The notes under the pieces: generated by a model
Databases searched by the model: none
The model's input: the letters and a program-made list of their open reading frames with translations, nothing else
What the model was told of the DNA's origin: nothing
Shown: piece after piece, positions 6,745-8,631 of the stretch
How positions within the stretch are numbered: position 1 is the stretch's first letter
Layout: every line of letters begins with the position of its first letter
Source: Anaerolineales bacterium
Lineage (GTDB): Bacteria; Chloroflexota; Anaerolineae; 4572-78; J111
NCBI GenBank assembly: GCA_012032575.1
Contig: JAAUSP010000313.1
Span: 1 to 8,631, forward strand
Direction of reading: 5' to 3'
DNA length: 8,631 nt
Position numbers and translations under genes: made by a program

Positions 6745-8189
6745 GACCACTCCTGATTACTCATCTTGCCGGAGCTGCCGTTTTCTCCCTTATCCGGTTT
6801 TTGGCTGTGATATTTTTGGCTCTTCATCGGCATCAGGGCGGTAGAATTAACTTTGTAACTGCCATTCAGACTGCCGTTACTTGATTTGATCTCGATCCTG
6901 ATTTTGTCCAGCCACTCGATAATGGGTAAGCCATCGCGGTTCAGGTTTTTCTGAGCCGACTGCAAATAAGCCTCAAAGTAGCGGGCTTGCCAATCCAATG
7001 AAATGTTGTAGTTGACCATCAGTTCATTTGACAGCTTCAGCTCAGGATTCAAAAAATTCAGATCGCCCAGACTCAGGGCGGCCAAAATGTCCTGGGCCAG
7101 GCGGAAATTGGTTTTGTCCAGATACTCGTGCGGTATCGTTTCGTTTTCAAGCAAATGCATGGCATCGAACTCAATCAGGCGGCGTTTGGCCCGATAAACC
7201 AGCGCAGCCTGTTCGTAGTTGTCAGAAATAGGCTTGATTTTTGAGGCCGGGGGATCAAAAGCCATAATCTGCCCCACCACGTGAACAGCATCTTCAATAC
7301 TTTTACCCAAAAAATGGCCGCTAATCTGTGAGTGCAGGGCCGGGTTGATATTAAATATTGAACCGCCAAAAGCGCAGTTTATCCCCTTTTCTTGCAAGAA
7401 TTGGGTTATTGTTGACAAAGAAGCCGCGCTTTGAATGCGCTGGGCCGTTGATATCACTAATTGCGGTTTGATAATCTCCAACGTAGATTCGAGCTGGCTC
7501 AGCGGTACACTTGCCCCTAAATAGACCACCTCCCAGCCCCGATACCGCAGCAGCAGCGACAGCAAAAGCAGGGGGATGGTATGATCTTCATACGGCGGGC
7601 AGAAAACCAGAAGCCGGCCCAGGCGTGTGGGCGGCGGTGCGGCAGCCAGTAAAGCATTTAAGCGTTCGATAATGAGCGCTGAAACAAAATGTTCTTGCTG
7701 TACGGTAGCGGCGTTGCGAAACCACAGGTCGCCAATCTGGGCTATCCCTTTTTGCAGAATTTCCAGGCAAACCATTTGCACCGGGTAGATGGCAAAGGCC
7801 TGGGTTAATACGTGATCTACCGTGGCTTTATCAAATTTCATGCAGCCATCTAACCATTTTTGGCGGATCGTCGCCAGAGCATCGCTGGCTGTCACGGTGA
7901 ACATGGGGGCGCTGGCTGGATAAGCGTTTATTTGCAACGGGTCTTCGGTTTGTCCCTCCATGTGGTGCCATAGCTCAACTGCCCGGCTAATTGTCATCCC
8001 TTCTTCTTGCCGGAGGAGAAGCCATTTGACAACTTCAATGTCTTTCTGGGAGTAGGTACGATGATTTCCCTCGGATCTTTGAGGACGGGGCAGCCCGTAT
8101 CGCTGTTCCCAGGCGCGTAAAGTGTGGGGTTTAATGCCAGTTTCTAAAACAACGGCTTTAAGATTAAAGGTGGGTGATATTTCAAGCAT
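6729..8189 (-). CDS. CarH-like MerR-family regulator with cobalamin-binding domain and C-terminal extension
   Basis: The 486-residue protein starts with a MerR winged helix (about 8-75: FNLKAVVLETGIKPHTLRAW, then EQRYGLPRP and GNHRTYS). A four-helix bundle follows (about 105-185) with W156-x9-E166-H167, the signature of the adenosylcobalamin cap in CarH. Next is a B12-binding Rossmann domain with His203 in EDHTIPLL as the likely lower cobalt ligand, and GG in CAFGG. Trp-to-His spacing is 47, close to that recalled for Thermus CarH (131 to 177). CarH proteins are tetrameric repressors that release DNA when light breaks the Co-C bond. Here the residue after the Trp is Phe157, where Thermus CarH has the His used in its light-state bis-His adduct. 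Typical CarH ends at about 290 residues; this one adds about 170, including LSLGDLNFLNPEL and a polar tail, of unknown role. ATG 8189 is preferred over TTG 8219: it matches related N termini, has GGAAAGAG upstream, and a -10-like hexamer ends near 8221. It is convergent with the phytochrome operon. Confidence 0.88.
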   Translation of the reverse strand: MLEISPTFNLKAVVLETGIKPHTLRAWEQRYGLPRPQRSEGNHRTYSQKDIEVVKWLLLRQEEGMTISRAVELWHHMEGQTEDPLQINAYPASAPMFTVTASDALATIRQKWLDGCMKFDKATVDHVLTQAFAIYPVQMVCLEILQKGIAQIGDLWFRNAATVQQEHFVSALIIERLNALLAAAPPPTRLGRLLVFCPPYEDHTIPLLLLSLLLRYRGWEVVYLGASVPLSQLESTLEIIKPQLVISTAQRIQSAASLSTITQFLQEKGINCAFGGSIFNINPALHSQISGHFLGKSIEDAVHVVGQIMAFDPPASKIKPISDNYEQAALVYRAKRRLIEFDAMHLLENETIPHEYLDKTNFRLAQDILAALSLGDLNFLNPELKLSNELMVNYNISLDWQARYFEAYLQSAQKNLNRDGLPIIEWLDKIRIEIKSSNGSLNGSYKVNSTALMPMKSQKYHSQKPDKGENGSSGKMSNQEWSLPGW

Positions 8190-8220
8190 GAGGACAAGAC
8201 GCTCTTTCCGTTGGTTCAAT

Positions 8221-8248
8221 AAGATAATTTGAAAATATCTAGGGTCAG
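8221..8248 (-). promoter_or_regulatory. Putative promoter of the CarH-like gene
   Basis: On the minus strand CTGACC (8248-8243) and TATCTT (8226-8221) are spaced by 16 bp and resemble -35 and -10 hexamers (4 of 6 matches each). Transcription would start near 8214, giving a leader of about 25 nt before the ATG at 8189 and excluding the TTG at 8219. Consensus match is moderate only. Confidence 0.35.
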
Positions 8249-8265
8249 TTTGATCAGTTTTTGAT
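8245..8265. promoter_or_regulatory. 9-bp-spaced direct repeats over the putative -35 (possible autorepression site)
   Basis: TCAGTTT occurs at 8245-8251 and again at 8254-8260, followed by TTGAT at 8261. The first copy overlaps the candidate -35 hexamer of the CarH-like gene. CarH-type repressors bind direct repeats near their promoters, so an autoregulatory operator is plausible, but the 9-bp spacing and sequence have not been matched to a known site. Confidence 0.3.
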
Positions 8266-8282
8266 TTCGGTATTATGTAGTG

Positions 8283-8370
8283 TACCCAATAAACAACCGT
8301 TTGTGTATCAGAAAACGCTGAAATTTGGGTAGGAATTATCCGAATATTCTATCAGTGTTTGTCCTACAAA
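8283..8370. other. Further dyads upstream of the CarH-like gene
   Basis: TACCCAA (8283-8289) is answered by TTGGGTA (8325-8331), and TTTGTCCTACAAA (8358-8370) is a 5-bp dyad with a 3-bp centre. Between them ACAACCGTTTGT is nearly palindromic. This AT-rich stretch is noncoding on both strands and may hold further control sites; none can be assigned to a protein. Confidence 0.25.
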
Positions 8371-8410
8371 GTGGATAAGCGTTGATGGTTATAGGGGGTT
8401 GGGTGGGGAA

Positions 8411-8484
8411 GGCGGGAGCTATTTTTGCCGCTCCTCACCGGAGGGACGCCCCTGGCCCCCGACAATGGAGGCCAGGGTGGGGCG
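8411..8484. repeat. GC-rich inverted-repeat element
   Basis: CCTGGCC (8451-8457) pairs with GGCCAGG (8470-8476) around a 12-nt loop, and CGCC/GGGCG on either side extends the stem with a 4-nt bulge. A second short dyad, GGAGC (8415-8419) and GCTCC (8430-8434), lies beside it. Base composition shifts abruptly from AT-rich to GC-rich at about 8390. The block resembles an interspersed palindromic repeat, distinct from the 294-407 element. No coding potential was recognised with confidence. Confidence 0.4.
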
Positions 8485-8548
8485 GCCATGTGCCGGTATA
8501 CCCGCTCAAATTCGGCCTGTAATCGGTCAAAGAGACGGTGACGGGTAC

Positions 8549-8576
8549 AAAAAAGGACTACCTGGGGCAGTCCTTT
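8549..8576 (-). terminator. Intrinsic terminator for the leftward gene at the window edge
   Basis: AAAGGACT (8552-8559) pairs perfectly with AGTCCTTT (8569-8576) around a 9-nt loop. The A run 8549-8554 reads as a U tract after the stem on the minus strand, so termination is of leftward transcription. It begins one base after the stop codon of the partial minus-strand reading frame at the right edge. Confidence 0.7.
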
Positions 8577-8630
8577 CTACAACATTTGATATAGGTCTGC
8601 CTGAGCCAGGCCATCTCTCAATGGCCGAAA
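8577..8630 (-). CDS. C-terminal end of a minus-strand ORF cut by the window edge
   Basis: Reading leftward from 8630, 17 codons give FRPLRDGLAQADLYQML before the TAG at 8579-8577. The residue mix looks protein-like, and an intrinsic terminator follows at once, which supports a real 3' end. The segment QADLYQML faintly recalls the end of McrC-type restriction components, but in those proteins the chain continues beyond this motif, so this would be a truncated relative. The fragment is too short for a family assignment, and most of the gene lies outside the window. Confidence 0.4.
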   Translation of the reverse strand, partial: FRPLRDGLAQADLYQML

Positions 8631-8631
8631 C

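Noticed and set aside
8190..8219. TTG start at 8219 for the CarH-like regulator
   Set aside because: There is no SD, it lies upstream of the likely transcription start, and the ATG at 8189 gives the conserved N terminus.
8380..8548. Minus-strand frame containing RHRLFDRLQAEFERVYRHM
   Set aside because: About 20 residues look protein-like, but the frame then runs into proline-rich translation of the GC-rich palindrome and has no start or family match; at most a decayed fragment.
8593..8626. Small dyads GCCTG/CAGGC and GGCCAT/ATGGCC at the right edge
   Set aside because: They lie inside the partial coding region and are short enough to be chance; the terminator at 8549-8576 is the supported structure.

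Overview
The window looks like a chromosomal segment from an environmental bacterium, most plausibly a Chloroflexota member (Anaerolineae or Caldilineae-like). This is inference. It rests on the moderately high GC content, the style of the MerR/B12 regulator and alpha/beta hydrolase, and the small interspersed palindromic repeats in the gaps (such as the element around positions 35-65), which I associate with such genomes. No rRNA or tRNA genes and no CRISPR array were seen.

Layout. Positions 1-547 carry no intact gene. They hold a decayed HepT-like gene on the minus strand (91-429), split by a 114-bp palindromic MITE-like element (294-407), and then a perfect 24-bp hairpin (433-486). Positions 548-1520 encode a membrane-anchored alpha/beta hydrolase broken by a one-base frameshift. 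After a 172-bp gap with a 17-bp palindrome, a compact plus-strand operon runs from 1693 to 6707: heme oxygenase, bacteriophytochrome histidine kinase (also with a one-base frameshift, inside the PHY domain), and a 713-residue REC-PAS-HisKA_3-HATPase-REC-LuxR protein. Spacing is 4 bp between the first two genes and a 1-nt overlap between the next two. Convergent to it, on the minus strand, is a MerR-family regulator with a cobalamin-binding domain of the CarH light-sensor type (6729-8189) and a roughly 170-residue C-terminal extension. Positions 8190-8548 hold its putative promoter and GC-rich inverted repeats. The right edge contains the 3' end of another minus-strand ORF followed at once by an intrinsic terminator.

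How it works together (inference from family knowledge). The heme oxygenase makes biliverdin, which attaches to Cys15 of the phytochrome to form a red/far-red photoreceptor. The phytochrome kinase probably phosphorylates the receiver at the N terminus of the next protein. That protein is itself a NarL/DegS-type kinase fused to its own LuxR-type DNA-binding response regulator. The neighbouring CarH-like repressor would add a second, blue/green-light input through adenosylcobalamin. The locus is therefore a candidate two-colour light-sensing island. Its main oddities are two single-base frameshifts, a kinase/response-regulator fusion that keeps an internal Shine-Dalgarno and start codon, and a CarH-like protein that lacks one light-state ligand and carries an unexplained C-terminal domain.
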